Of a stretch of DNA of 25,185 nt, positions 1-9,106 are shown piece after piece. The notes beneath the pieces were generated by a model, which was given only the letters and a program-made list of their open reading frames with translations, had not been told where the DNA came from and searched no databases. Each line of letters begins with the position of its first letter. Position 1 is the first letter of the stretch. The stretch is from a virus. The position numbers were made by a program, and so were the translations under genes. Location: IMG/VR virus record IMGVR_UViG_3300013137_000093, positions 1-25,185 of that record; one strand, written 5' to 3'.

Positions 1-168
1 AAATACGTTCATCTGGGTGCACTGGCGAACATGGCACTTGGGTTGATAGTCGCCGTATATACGGCATCTGAACCAGGTATGGCGTTCACTGCGGGTATAA
101 CTGCAGTTTTCTTTGCGGAGAAATTGCTTGAGAGAACTCCCCCCCTCCCAATCCCACTCACAAAATGA
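1..168 (+). CDS. C-terminal part of a small membrane protein (start off the left edge)
   Basis: Frame 1 is open from the first base to a TGA at 166-168, giving 55 residues without a start. The visible part has two hydrophobic segments, about residues 7-24 (LGALANMALGLIVAVYTA) and 29-43, separated by a short SEPGM loop, then a charged and proline-rich tail. This is the shape of a two-helix small membrane protein. Its stop is 11 bases before the next ATG, so it belongs to the same structural operon. I do not recognise a family. A holin or a virion membrane protein are possible but not shown. It does not read as the missing C-terminus of the capsid protein cut off at the right edge. Confidence 0.6.
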   Translation, partial: KYVHLGALANMALGLIVAVYTASEPGMAFTAGITAVFFAEKLLERTPPLPIPLTK

Positions 169-179
169 GGTAAATATAA

Positions 180-542
180 ATGTCTGTCTCGGTTGCGGAT
201 ATAAGAACAACTCTGCTGGATGCGGTATATTCCACATCTGATATAACTGATGCATCCATTACAGGATATCTCACACTTATCGGAGATGAAGTGGATGATG
301 CAGCGAACAGACATTTGCTTATATCCGGTGCAGCGCTCAGTACCAAGGTCAAAGATACCGCCGTGAAACACGGAGTATGCGCCATGGTGTTGTCGCAGTT
401 GAGAAATAAAGGCGCATCTCAGGGATTACAGGCACAGCGGATAATCGTTTCTTCTGATACGGTTCAGGCATTCTATATAAAGTATCATGACATGCTTAAT
501 AACATCAGAAAAGGAACAGTGTACGGAACAAATCTAACTTAA
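180..542 (+). CDS. Head-tail connector (adaptor) protein, gp6/gp15-like
   Basis: 120 residues, mostly predicted helical: an N-terminal helix (SVADIRTTLLDAVY), a second helix after an ITDASITGYL turn, and a third around residues 60-78. This pattern, with the 'threshold of helix plus ITDxxI' opening, is that of the small adaptor proteins that dock on the portal ring in HK97- and SPP1-like viruses. The Shine-Dalgarno GAGGT at 167-171 sits 8 bases before the ATG. Its place directly before the tail tube gene agrees with a connector role. No separate head-closure or tail-terminator gene is visible, so this protein or the missing left part may cover those roles. The assignment rests on length, fold pattern and position, not on a sequence motif. 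Confidence 0.55.
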   Translation: MSVSVADIRTTLLDAVYSTSDITDASITGYLTLIGDEVDDAANRHLLISGAALSTKVKDTAVKHGVCAMVLSQLRNKGASQGLQAQRIIVSSDTVQAFYIKYHDMLNNIRKGTVYGTNLT

Positions 543-582
543 TAAAATAAAATCAGACTAAATTAAATCAAGGTGACTGGAA

Positions 583-1614
583 ATGGCAATCGGGAATCTC
601 GGAACTGGAAAGAAAAGTGTAGTAAAGTTAATGGAAGAGTACAGTTATGCGACATTAGGAACATCTAATGCGGTCTGGCTCAGACGACTATCTCATAACT
701 TTGACCGCAATCCTGTCTTTGTAGATACTGGTCATGCAGCATTGACAGAACTGGGATTAACAAAAGAAACCGTGCATGATGTGGGTGGCTCGCTTGACTG
801 TGAACTTGATGCAGTCTCAATAGGCTGGATGCTCAAATGGATCATGAACGCCACGGTAACATCGGCGCAACAGGGAATCGGTACAAGTGAATACAAACAT
901 ACTTTCCGGTTTGGCAATGCTCCCCGCACAGTTAAGGTTTTCGAGAATAAAGGCGGGCTTTCAACACCTTACTACGAGAACTATCTCGGTATGTTCTTGA
1001 GTTCATTATCTGTAAATATGGATATTGCCGGCACGCTCAGGGGCGGGCTTGATTTCATCGGGAAGACCAGCGAAGCGGGAAGCGATCCAGGTACTCCTTC
1101 TTTTGCTGCAGAAAATCTGACGTTTGCATTTGGGGACGTGTCATATCTTACCGGAACGGCAGGAGAAACGGTGATAGGAAATCTATCAGCATGGACGGAT
1201 CCGTTTGATTTTGAACTCAACCTCCTCAGAATTGGCGCAGACAACAAGAACTATAACAGTGACGGCACAGGCGCACCCATCGGAATATACGAAGGTCAGC
1301 CAGGCGCAGCGCTCAGATTGGCAGCTGAACTCACCACAAACCATAAACTTGCCACCTTCAGGGCAGGAACAGAAATAGCATTCGGTATGAAATGGGATAC
1401 CAAAGTAGCGATCCCCTCCGGGAACGGCAGCAATTATAAAGTTGAACTTGTGTTCCCAAGAGTAAGACTTGAAAGATACCAGGTAAGAGCGACAGGCCCG
1501 GGAAAGATAGTAGCGGTAATACCGATAAAGATCATGAAAGATCCTACTGCAGGGTATTCCACAGATATCAATCTGTACAATACCACCACATCATATCCTG
1601 ATGCAACAGCATAA
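583..1614 (+). CDS. Major tail tube protein
   Basis: 343 residues, rich in beta-forming segments, Gly and Thr, with no membrane segment. The opening (MAIGNLGTGKKSVVKLMEE) followed by a discussion of target values, the repeated 'GTLRGGLDFIGK' and 'GEIAFGMKWDT' style strands, and the C-terminal VELVFPRVRLERYQV strand match the layout of long-tailed virus tube proteins of the phage_TTP group, in which subunits stack as hexamer rings. Shine-Dalgarno AAGGTGA (570-576) is 6 bases before ATG. It lies between the adaptor and the long internal protein, the normal place for this gene. No sheath gene adjoins it, which suggests a non-contractile tail. The family call is by recognition of overall pattern. 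Confidence 0.7.
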   Translation: MAIGNLGTGKKSVVKLMEEYSYATLGTSNAVWLRRLSHNFDRNPVFVDTGHAALTELGLTKETVHDVGGSLDCELDAVSIGWMLKWIMNATVTSAQQGIGTSEYKHTFRFGNAPRTVKVFENKGGLSTPYYENYLGMFLSSLSVNMDIAGTLRGGLDFIGKTSEAGSDPGTPSFAAENLTFAFGDVSYLTGTAGETVIGNLSAWTDPFDFELNLLRIGADNKNYNSDGTGAPIGIYEGQPGAALRLAAELTTNHKLATFRAGTEIAFGMKWDTKVAIPSGNGSNYKVELVFPRVRLERYQVRATGPGKIVAVIPIKIMKDPTAGYSTDINLYNTTTSYPDATA

Positions 1615-1625
1615 AAGGGGTATGA

Positions 1626-4340
1626 ATGGCTGATGGAAACGATGCCAAACCAGGCAGAAAACCGTTAGACTACTCGGTTTACGATCCGGATATAATTCCT
1701 CCACCTGAACTTGTACCCAGGGCCACCGGTTTTAACTATACTCTTGAGCAGCGGATCCAGATGCATAAGTTGCAGGAAGAAATACAGGCGCGGGATTGGC
1801 AGATACAGCAAGCCGCTCTTCCTCCGGAAGAAAGGACTTTACCCCCTCCAGATTTCAACTGGTTATCTCTTGAGGCTCTCCTTGCAGGTCAATACTGGAG
1901 CGGTGCAAGGATGGCTGAAATACAGGAAGCCCTCAAGACCGGCCAGTATAAACCAATCTCAAAAGAGATTAAGGAAAGAATAAGTCCAGGGGATATACTC
2001 TTCCCTGAAATCCCGACAAAAACGGAATATCAGACCGAATGGGATAAACGTGTTGAACAAATGCAGAAAGAAGGGAAACTTCCGCAGATACCGGAACAAA
2101 AAGATTATACAGGTGTCTGGAGGTTTGCAGCAAATGTCATTTTCGATCCTGTAACATGGGTAACAGGAGGTGCAGGAAAAGCAGTATCTTTTGTTACTTC
2201 TACAGGCAAGAAGATCCATCTTACTGATGAAGGCGTAAAAGCGTTAGCTAAATCAGGATTCGTCTCGAAGGTGACTAATACCCTGGGCGAGACGAAATAT
2301 TTCATCAATCCTGAATCGAAGCATACATTCTCTAAACTCCTGAGAGATCCTGCATTAGCGAAGAGATACGTTGCTCCCGAAGGTCTCAAATTTCTGGGAA
2401 AAGAGATCGTGCCGAAACAATATCTCCCGTGGACTTTTATTGTTCCAAAAGCTGCAGAGTCCATGAAAGGTATAAAACAGGGAATTGACCCGACAATATC
2501 TGCTATAAAACGAGTATTCCGCAATTCATTCAATAAACCTCCGCAGGTATATGCGCCTGAATATACTGCCTTAAAACTTGCTTATGAAGGCAATCTGGCA
2601 GTCGCTAAGAAGACGATCGAGAGGAACATAGACGAATTGATCGTGGATGCAGAAAAAACACTTAAAGGCTTTCCTAATGCGAGAAAGATACTTACGGAGT
2701 ATATTGAGAACCCCGCCATAAGAGACCATTTCCCTCAACTCGAAGGTCTTGCCGTGAGATTCGAAGAACTGCACAAACAAAGGGCAGCACTCGAACAGGC
2801 TTATGGGATTCTCACGAGCACACGGGTAAACTATATCCGGCATTATCTGACCGTCCAGGCTAAATATATGCTGGGTAAACTCGGGAAGTATAAACCAACA
2901 ACAATGCCGGCGCCGTTCTCGATGCAGAGGACCATCAAAGGCACTATCCACCAGATCAATAAAGAAGCAGCAGAGAAATACGGGGTTAAATTCTTCAATG
3001 ATGATGCCTTTTTCCTTCTACAGAAACGGGTTTTTGAATCAGAAACAGCAATCCAGACAGCAGAATTCGTAGCGAAAATAAAACTGCAGTTCGGCAAATC
3101 CGCCAAGGATGCTGCCAGATTTCCTGGGTATGTGAAATCCACTATTCCACAACTTAAAGATGTTTACCTCCCGAAAGAAATAGAGTTGGCATTGAAAACA
3201 GACAAAGATGTACAGTTTCTCCTTAGATCCATGGGGAAACAGAGCACAAAAGAAATCGCATCAAAGGTTATACTTGCTCCTCTGAAATTTGGATACGATG
3301 CGAATAAAACCGTCACCGGTATTTTTCAAAGAATTGTTACACGGTATTTCCCCGCGTTCTATGCTCTGAACTATTACGGTGGGAAATTCATGGCTTATGT
3401 ATTTGGTGAAGCCGGTGGGATAGAAGCAGAGAAAGCCACTATTAATATAATGCGCGGCAAAAAAGTAATTGTCACAAGCAAGACAGGATTAAAATATACT
3501 GCTGACGATATAAAGAAGATCGCACAGGATGGGGGGATATACAAACAGATCCCGCAAGGTGTGGAATCGGCGCAAATGGAAGAAAAACTTACCCAACTCG
3601 GCAGACTTGAAGAAGTAAACATTCGCATGTCTATGCTGATCAGTCGGTTAAAAGAAGGAGATATGCCCGCTGATGCTCTTAAATATGTGAACAAATACCA
3701 GTTCGATTACACCAAAGAGTTAGGGAATTTTGAACAGTTCATGGCGTCGGTAATTCCTTTCTGGAGATGGCAATCTAATATTATTCCATTAATGGCGCAG
3801 ATGATGGTTGAGCAACCGGGAAAGATAGCTGCATGGACTAAACTAATGCAACTAACCTGGCAATCACCAGAGGCGCAGGTCGCCTTACCGTTTATGCCTG
3901 CATGGGCGTCTGCAAAGTACCTCTATTATATTGGAGGAAACCGGAGCGAAGTAATGAGTATTCAGACCCCTATCGAATCTGCAACCACTGCTTTAACGAG
4001 ATTGAATAGTCCACTCAATATGACGCAGTTCCTTGCTCCACAGCTTCAGGCGCCAATAGAGTTGGCGCGAGGTCGGGAGACATGGAGCGGAAAGAATATT
4101 ACAGATATCCCTTCTTATCTTGCCAATAGATTTTTTTCAAGACATATTCAATTCTGGCAGAAGGCCACAGATCCTAATATACCCTGGTGGGAGAAGACAG
4201 CAGAATTGGGATTGGGAGTGAACATTTATCAGGCAACGGATTGGATAGCATATTCCAATCTTCTTAAACAGAACTCAGAGAGGACAATCAATAATACAAT
4301 ACGAAGATTAGGAGGTACTTATCATGGCTGTGGATTTTGA
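1626..4340 (+). CDS. Large internal virion or tape-measure-position protein
   Basis: 904 residues. N-terminal 130 residues are charged and proline-rich. Around residue 180 there is an IFDPVTWVTGGAGKAVSF segment, a glycine-rich hydrophobic stretch of the type found in large polyvalent and ejected virion proteins. The middle (about 320-400) is helical. Around 570-600 an aromatic block (YFPAFYALNYYGGKFMAYVF) may insert in a membrane. Near residue 700-740, FEQFMASVIPFWRWQSNIIPL resembles the 'IPFYTWxRxNIPLQ' signature I associate with LPD38-like large polyvalent proteins of phages. It occupies the slot where a tape-measure gene is expected, and the tail-tube gene ends 11 bases before it. The ATG at 1626 follows GGGG at 1616-1619; an ATG at 1622 is closed at once by TGA. 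It overlaps the next gene by 17 bases. Confidence 0.55.
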   Translation: MADGNDAKPGRKPLDYSVYDPDIIPPPELVPRATGFNYTLEQRIQMHKLQEEIQARDWQIQQAALPPEERTLPPPDFNWLSLEALLAGQYWSGARMAEIQEALKTGQYKPISKEIKERISPGDILFPEIPTKTEYQTEWDKRVEQMQKEGKLPQIPEQKDYTGVWRFAANVIFDPVTWVTGGAGKAVSFVTSTGKKIHLTDEGVKALAKSGFVSKVTNTLGETKYFINPESKHTFSKLLRDPALAKRYVAPEGLKFLGKEIVPKQYLPWTFIVPKAAESMKGIKQGIDPTISAIKRVFRNSFNKPPQVYAPEYTALKLAYEGNLAVAKKTIERNIDELIVDAEKTLKGFPNARKILTEYIENPAIRDHFPQLEGLAVRFEELHKQRAALEQAYGILTSTRVNYIRHYLTVQAKYMLGKLGKYKPTTMPAPFSMQRTIKGTIHQINKEAAEKYGVKFFNDDAFFLLQKRVFESETAIQTAEFVAKIKLQFGKSAKDAARFPGYVKSTIPQLKDVYLPKEIELALKTDKDVQFLLRSMGKQSTKEIASKVILAPLKFGYDANKTVTGIFQRIVTRYFPAFYALNYYGGKFMAYVFGEAGGIEAEKATINIMRGKKVIVTSKTGLKYTADDIKKIAQDGGIYKQIPQGVESAQMEEKLTQLGRLEEVNIRMSMLISRLKEGDMPADALKYVNKYQFDYTKELGNFEQFMASVIPFWRWQSNIIPLMAQMMVEQPGKIAAWTKLMQLTWQSPEAQVALPFMPAWASAKYLYYIGGNRSEVMSIQTPIESATTALTRLNSPLNMTQFLAPQLQAPIELARGRETWSGKNITDIPSYLANRFFSRHIQFWQKATDPNIPWWEKTAELGLGVNIYQATDWIAYSNLLKQNSERTINNTIRRLGGTYHGCGF

Positions 4341-6360
4341 TTTAAAATGTTATTTTACCCCGAATTTCACCCCGGGATTTCCCAATCCCGTAGTTGCAGA
4401 CTGGTACCGTCCCTGGCAACTTGCATATCTCAATATTGCGGGTGGGGGAGATACCACACCAGAGATATATCAATATATACCCGGACAGAGATTTGAGAAT
4501 GGATTGCGGTTAGAAGTTGATACAATCGAACTGGTAAGGACACTTGACCAGGGTTCCTGGGCCCATATAGATTATACTACTGTTTCTGATCGAGATGTTT
4601 TTGAAGTAGTGGATAACGAAGGAAGTGGGCATATGCTCCCACGCATGAAGTTCCCGTATCGTGCATGGGAAATAAATCTAAAGGCTAAAGCGGATTCCAG
4701 TTTTCCGTCTCCTGCACTTTTTCGAGGTATGCTCACACAGGCAGCCATTCAGACAAAGAGCGATCTCAAAATAGCGGGGCAGCAGGATGGAGTATTCACT
4801 GTAAAACTTGATTTTGAATCATACGATTCTTTCAACCTGCGCAAAGATATCGGTGCTCCTTTATGGTATCATCGCGAAAACTCCACGACAGATGGATATC
4901 ACTGGGGTTTATTCGCTTTCGATAGTATTAACATAGACACCATAATTACTAAAATAGTCTCATGGATGAACAAAGGAAGACCTACATCTGATTTTCCACA
5001 GACGTTCAGTTATACCCCGAAAGGGGTCTCGCCGTATACTCTGAATATTTTCGATCCTGTCCCAAAATCTATGACGGGGACTGCTACGTTCACGAACGGA
5101 AGTTCAGCAGTAACAGGAACGGGTACTTTATTCACTGCGGAACTTGCACCAGGGCAATTGATAGCCCCCGATGCAAATATTACTGGAGCGGATAGACTTA
5201 TTTATGCTAACTGGGGTAAAATATCCTCTATAACTGATGATACCCACCTCACTCTTACAGCCAATTACCAGGGTACTACAGGAACCAATACCGCCAGTTC
5301 TGGAAATGTAAATACTGCTGCTATTTCTGAGTGTAAAGATAAAGGAACCTGGGAGATCCTGAGAGACGTTCTCAATTATATGGGCGCGCTGGAAGGTCTC
5401 GGCAAAAAGTACATACCGTCATGCGATATTTCAGGTGTTCTTGACGTAACTCATGGAGGATATGATAAGACCGCTTCTCCATATACTGATTTCAGAACTT
5501 CTCAGGTGATGGAAAAAAATACCAGTACCGATATGACCTCAAGATTCAACCTCGTCCAGGTCACTTTTACGGGAACGAACGATGCCGAATACTGGATCAA
5601 GTTCACATTATATCGGAAGAACGGGGCGGAATGGGATACGGTTCTGAACGTCCCTGCGAATGGATATGAATATGTCCCTTACGATGAATATAATACACAT
5701 GGTCAGAAATTCTATTCATTCGTTACCCAGGAAATTATTCCGGAGGATACTTATAAATGGGATGCCGATCTTGTTACCGCAGGAGGTTTTCGCATCGCTG
5801 CAACAGGCAGTCTTGCTTTTTCTCCAGCATCTTACAATTTCCTTAATTCCCCGACAAAAATAAGATATGATAGGCTCAGGACGTTCATCATGACGCAGGG
5901 AAAATGTTCGCAGCTCGGGATATACCACAGTTCTACAAATGCAATAGGCTGCGTGGATGGAGGGACGGTAGCAGGCGGAGGTAACAACAAATGTCCGGAT
6001 CAACATGGATGTTACCCTGATTATTTGGCTTCGCCCTCCGAACCTGTGAACGCTAAATACGGTATCATGGGACTGGCTGCCTCCTTCTCTAATAAGAGCA
6101 ACCAGAATAATTGGAATACTCTATGCCGGCTGAATAGCAAACGGATTTATGAATGTTCGCTAAATACTGATTCAAGCATACGAGAACCTTTCGAGGTCGA
6201 AATAGAATTTAAAGACGGATATACCGGTGAACTTGTAGGACGATATCTTGACATATACAGTCCAGAACTTGACGATGTGATTATGGTGCGGTGTACTGAA
6301 CAGTCGCATTTTCTCCAGGGCAAAAGACTGAAGACAACTATAAAGGGGTTCAGGGTATGA
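4324..6360 (+). CDS. Tail hub or baseplate-like structural protein
   Basis: 678 residues, predominantly beta. The gene follows the tape-measure-position gene and precedes the fibre genes, the place of distal tail/hub (Dit/Tal) proteins. Residues about 249-325 (GTATFTNGSSAVTGTG ... LTANYQGTTG) form a compact Thr/Gly-rich beta-sandwich insert of a type found scattered in virus structural proteins; it reads as a separable module. A cysteine-rich stretch near residues 525-565 (KCSQLG, IGCVDGG, NKCPDQHGCYPD) could form disulfides or bind metal. The C-terminal 60 residues resemble a hub edge (EVEIEFKDGYTGELVGRYLDI). The ATG overlaps the end of the preceding gene. The exact role (hub, tail-associated lysin-less Tal, or adhesin carrier) is inferred from position. 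Confidence 0.55.
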   Translation: MAVDFDLKCYFTPNFTPGFPNPVVADWYRPWQLAYLNIAGGGDTTPEIYQYIPGQRFENGLRLEVDTIELVRTLDQGSWAHIDYTTVSDRDVFEVVDNEGSGHMLPRMKFPYRAWEINLKAKADSSFPSPALFRGMLTQAAIQTKSDLKIAGQQDGVFTVKLDFESYDSFNLRKDIGAPLWYHRENSTTDGYHWGLFAFDSINIDTIITKIVSWMNKGRPTSDFPQTFSYTPKGVSPYTLNIFDPVPKSMTGTATFTNGSSAVTGTGTLFTAELAPGQLIAPDANITGADRLIYANWGKISSITDDTHLTLTANYQGTTGTNTASSGNVNTAAISECKDKGTWEILRDVLNYMGALEGLGKKYIPSCDISGVLDVTHGGYDKTASPYTDFRTSQVMEKNTSTDMTSRFNLVQVTFTGTNDAEYWIKFTLYRKNGAEWDTVLNVPANGYEYVPYDEYNTHGQKFYSFVTQEIIPEDTYKWDADLVTAGGFRIAATGSLAFSPASYNFLNSPTKIRYDRLRTFIMTQGKCSQLGIYHSSTNAIGCVDGGTVAGGGNNKCPDQHGCYPDYLASPSEPVNAKYGIMGLAASFSNKSNQNNWNTLCRLNSKRIYECSLNTDSSIREPFEVEIEFKDGYTGELVGRYLDIYSPELDDVIMVRCTEQSHFLQGKRLKTTIKGFRV

Positions 6361-8003
6361 GTTTTGAAGACGATCTATCAAGGCTTGTAAAGGCTGCAGT
6401 CAAGTCTGAAGTTGAGAATACGATGAGAACACGGTCAAGTGAATTTATCGGCAGGGGAGGGGATGTAACAATAGGGGGAATGGGCAATATCTTTCTTACC
6501 CCAGGTTTGGATAAAAAAGCATTCTACAAAGGAAACGAGATAATCACCGGTGCGGGGGCCAGTGGCACAGGGATCACAGGATCAGGAACGGCGAATTATC
6601 TACCCCGATTTTCCAGTGCATACGTTATTGGGAACTCACATCTGACCGATGATGGAATCAGCATCAGTTCTTCTATAGATTTAGAACTGGATGCATGCGC
6701 TTTGATATGCAATTCCGATATTAAAACTGCTGAATTGGAATCGAAAAAATATACTTATGAAACGGTTGATTATTACGGAATTCAAATGACTCCTTATGGA
6801 TATCACGGCAGTAATCCAGGTAATCTTTATATTGGTGATTATTTCGCCGCTCCCGCCGGGGATGGAATAAAGATAACAGATGATGGGATCTATCTTTATC
6901 CTTCAGGATCACATGATGTAAAGATCAATAACTCTATTGCATTCCAGGGAACGGAAGGTGGATATCTTGGGAGGGCGAAAATAGAGAATCTGGCAGTTCC
7001 TCCATCGATAGGGAAAGGAGGAATATATTACGATACTGATGTTGATAAAGTATATGTGAATAAGGGGACTTATGCATCCCCCAGCTGGCAGGAAATCGGG
7101 GGAAGTGCTGTCTGGGGTAGTATCACAGGCACTTTGTCGAATCAGACAGATTTACAGAACGCTCTGAATGCCAAACTCAGCCTTACAGGCGGGACAATGG
7201 CTGGCGCCATTGCAATGGGGTCAAATAAGGTAACTGGATTAGCTGCTGCCACAGCAAACGGTGATGCTCTAAGATATGAACATATTGCTGCTGACGACCA
7301 CACTCAGTACTATAATTCTACCAGACATACAAAAGCCGTTCATGATGCGCTGGATATCGATGCAGATACACTTGATGGGTATAACTCGTCAGATTTTGTT
7401 CGCCCTTCCCAGAGTTATTACTGGACAGCATATCAGATTTATTCTAACGCTCATCTGTATATTCGCAATGCTGGAGGAACGCCATCAGCATATCCTTCAT
7501 TGTTTATGAAGAATAGTACATATGGAACTAATGAGTATCCTGCTGTTTCTGTTGATGATTCGGGATATGTGTGTCTGGGTTCTGACGGGTTCCCAAACGG
7601 AACGAAGTTATATTATCCTGTTAGCGTTGGAAATTTAAGACCGTCGGCAACAACAACTTATACTCTGGGGGCATCGTCTTACTATTGGAATTATGCATAT
7701 CTTCAGAATATCTATATGAATGGCGGGGTACTTGACTTCAGAACAGATAGTGTTCATAAAATATATTATGGTGGCGCAACTCCAAATGATTTAGTATATT
7801 CCACATATCAAAAGCATAGATTCTATACAACAGTAGATACCACAACAGATTTTGAGATTGGTTATGATGGTATAAGATGCTATGATAATTTCTATTTGAG
7901 ACAGGGATTTGCAAATGATACATGTTATATCAAGAACGACGCCAGCGGAACGATGGAATTGCACGTACCCAGCGGGCAGAAAGTGAAAGTGGTGGTGGGA
8001 TAG
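6357..8003 (+). CDS. Tail fibre / receptor-binding protein
   Basis: 548 residues. The ATG overlaps the preceding stop (ATGA). The N-terminal 30 residues are a helix that may attach to the tail. The remainder is fibre-like: a glycine-rich junction near residue 65 (GAGASGTGITGSGTANY), a LTGGTMAGAIAMGSNKVTGL repeat typical of trimeric tail fibres (about residues 276-295), a DADTLDGYNSSDF motif near 340, and LGASSYYWNYAYLQN strands near 435-450. There is no C-terminal S74 chaperone domain. It ends with TAG at 8001-8003, and the next ATG follows at once in the same frame, so readthrough would give one 774-residue fibre. Expected to bind the host surface. Confidence 0.75.
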   Translation: MSFEDDLSRLVKAAVKSEVENTMRTRSSEFIGRGGDVTIGGMGNIFLTPGLDKKAFYKGNEIITGAGASGTGITGSGTANYLPRFSSAYVIGNSHLTDDGISISSSIDLELDACALICNSDIKTAELESKKYTYETVDYYGIQMTPYGYHGSNPGNLYIGDYFAAPAGDGIKITDDGIYLYPSGSHDVKINNSIAFQGTEGGYLGRAKIENLAVPPSIGKGGIYYDTDVDKVYVNKGTYASPSWQEIGGSAVWGSITGTLSNQTDLQNALNAKLSLTGGTMAGAIAMGSNKVTGLAAATANGDALRYEHIAADDHTQYYNSTRHTKAVHDALDIDADTLDGYNSSDFVRPSQSYYWTAYQIYSNAHLYIRNAGGTPSAYPSLFMKNSTYGTNEYPAVSVDDSGYVCLGSDGFPNGTKLYYPVSVGNLRPSATTTYTLGASSYYWNYAYLQNIYMNGGVLDFRTDSVHKIYYGGATPNDLVYSTYQKHRFYTTVDTTTDFEIGYDGIRCYDNFYLRQGFANDTCYIKNDASGTMELHVPSGQKVKVVVG

Positions 8004-8681
8004 ATGGCAACTTTCGGTAACAGTTGTACGGAAAGACTTCCGGGTATTTGGACAGAAGATGTTACAGTAATGGATATTTACAATCCCGCTTCAAGTGTGG
8101 GAACTTTAACACAAGCATGTGTTCATTTGAAATATGCGGCGGGAACAGGTAAAATCAAGGTTTTCAGAATAAATGGCTCTAATTATGACCTCATTGGATC
8201 AAGCAGTGCACAATCATTAGTGGTTGGAGAAAATACATTTACTGGTTTAAGTATACCTATCAATCCGGGCGACTTTATAGGATTTTATGGCAGTACATAT
8301 GGAATTGCTCTTAGTTCCAGTGATTCATATCCAAATCATTATCTGAAATCTCATTCTGGTGAGGTTATTGGTAGCACTGCCATCTCATCATGGTTTGAGG
8401 AATTTAATTTAGGTAGTATCTTAGCAACATATACAATCATCGAATATTCAGATACTTATGTTAATTCTTCCACAGGCAATGACGCTAATGCTGGTGATTC
8501 TTGTGTTTCTGGGCATCCAGTTAAAACATTCCAGAAGGCATATGATTTGTTGGCGTCCAATGGAACAATCCACGTCTGTAACTCTGGTGCGGATTTTTCA
8601 GGTGAAACAGTGACATTCACAAAAGGTTTTTCGATTACGGTGGATGGTGATGGAAATTGTTTTCTTCCAAAACTGAGTTGA
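8004..8681 (+). CDS. Tail fibre-associated protein with truncated beta-helix start
   Basis: 225 residues. The ATG directly follows the TAG of the tail fibre gene, in the same frame, with a purine-rich GGTGGTGGGA before it that can serve as ribosome site. Residues 1-148 look like one jelly-roll domain. Residues 149-215 open with YVNSSTGNDANAGDS and HPVKTFQKAYDLLASNGTIHV, the start signature of DUF1565/pectin-lyase-like beta-helices; only one or two rungs are present before the stop at 8679-8681. Such helices normally continue for 150 residues or more, so the gene may be a 3' deletion. It overlaps the next ORF by 25 bases in another frame. Likely an accessory adhesin or glycan-binding subunit. 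Confidence 0.6.
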   Translation: MATFGNSCTERLPGIWTEDVTVMDIYNPASSVGTLTQACVHLKYAAGTGKIKVFRINGSNYDLIGSSSAQSLVVGENTFTGLSIPINPGDFIGFYGSTYGIALSSSDSYPNHYLKSHSGEVIGSTAISSWFEEFNLGSILATYTIIEYSDTYVNSSTGNDANAGDSCVSGHPVKTFQKAYDLLASNGTIHVCNSGADFSGETVTFTKGFSITVDGDGNCFLPKLS

Positions 8682-8908
8682 TAATATTAGACCTGATACT
8701 TGCGGTGGGGCTGGCATCTTTGTCAATAACATTCCTGATAATATTTTTTAAGGCACTGATTATAAATAAAAATGGAATTGTTTTTCTGGATGTTAATAAT
8801 TTTAATGAAGGATGGATTGAGGTTTTAGTACTCATTGGATTATTGACCGGTGCTACCTATAAATTTAAATTGATTCACGATCAATTAAATGAAAAAAAGG
8901 TGAAATAA
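8657..8908 (+). CDS. Small two-helix membrane protein (NEGWIE family, copy 1)
   Basis: 83 residues from a TTG at 8657 preceded by GGTGA (8646-8650); a second TTG at 8678 overlapping the upstream TGA is an alternative. Two membrane helices: about residues 9-32 (LDLILAVGLASLSITFLIIF) and 55-70, joined by a loop with NNFNEGWIE. The second helix is followed by a lysine-rich tail. The same layout and the NEGWIE core recur at 10645-10866, so the two are paralogues. Function unknown. Small membrane proteins with this shape in viruses include holins, but nothing here proves that. It lies at the end of the structural operon. Confidence 0.55.
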   Translation: MFSSKTELIILDLILAVGLASLSITFLIIFFKALIINKNGIVFLDVNNFNEGWIEVLVLIGLLTGATYKFKLIHDQLNEKKVK

Positions 8909-8909
8909 A

Positions 8910-9080
8910 ATGAACACACAAATACAGGACGAGATCGTAAGACTGAAAGCCAGGCTGTTCGAACTGTCTGAGCTTGAGAAAGAGCGGGATGCTGTGCGCA
9001 GCAGGCTTATTCAACTGCTGGGCAAAGCAGAAGCCTACGCTGAGATGGACAGGAAAGAAACTATAAAAGTGCCAGTTTAA
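8910..9080 (+). CDS. Small coiled-coil protein
   Basis: 56 residues from ATG 8910 to TAA 9078-9080, with GGTG at 8899-8902 as ribosome site and one base after the preceding stop. The sequence is almost wholly helical and charged (DEIVRLKARLFELSELEKERD), with leucines at heptad spacing, so a parallel coiled coil is likely. Function unknown. It is the last plus-strand gene before the inverted cassette, and its stop is followed by a near-palindrome that probably ends transcription. Confidence 0.6.
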   Translation: MNTQIQDEIVRLKARLFELSELEKERDAVRSRLIQLLGKAEAYAEMDRKETIKVPV

Positions 9081-9086
9081 GATTCG

Positions 9087-9106
9087 ATTATTTCCCGGAA
9101 AATAAT
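9087..9106. terminator. Near-palindrome between converging genes
   Basis: A 20-base inverted repeat with one mismatched pair (arms ATTATTT and AAATAAT around CCCGGA). It lies between the plus-strand gene ending at 9080 and the minus-strand gene whose stop is at 9088-9090. A T-rich run follows on the plus side (9112-9119). Position and symmetry suit a bidirectional terminator; the arms are AT-rich, so this is only probable. Confidence 0.45.

Noticed and set aside
6357-8681. Diversity-generating retroelement target in the fibre genes
   Set aside because: No reverse transcriptase or template repeat seen.
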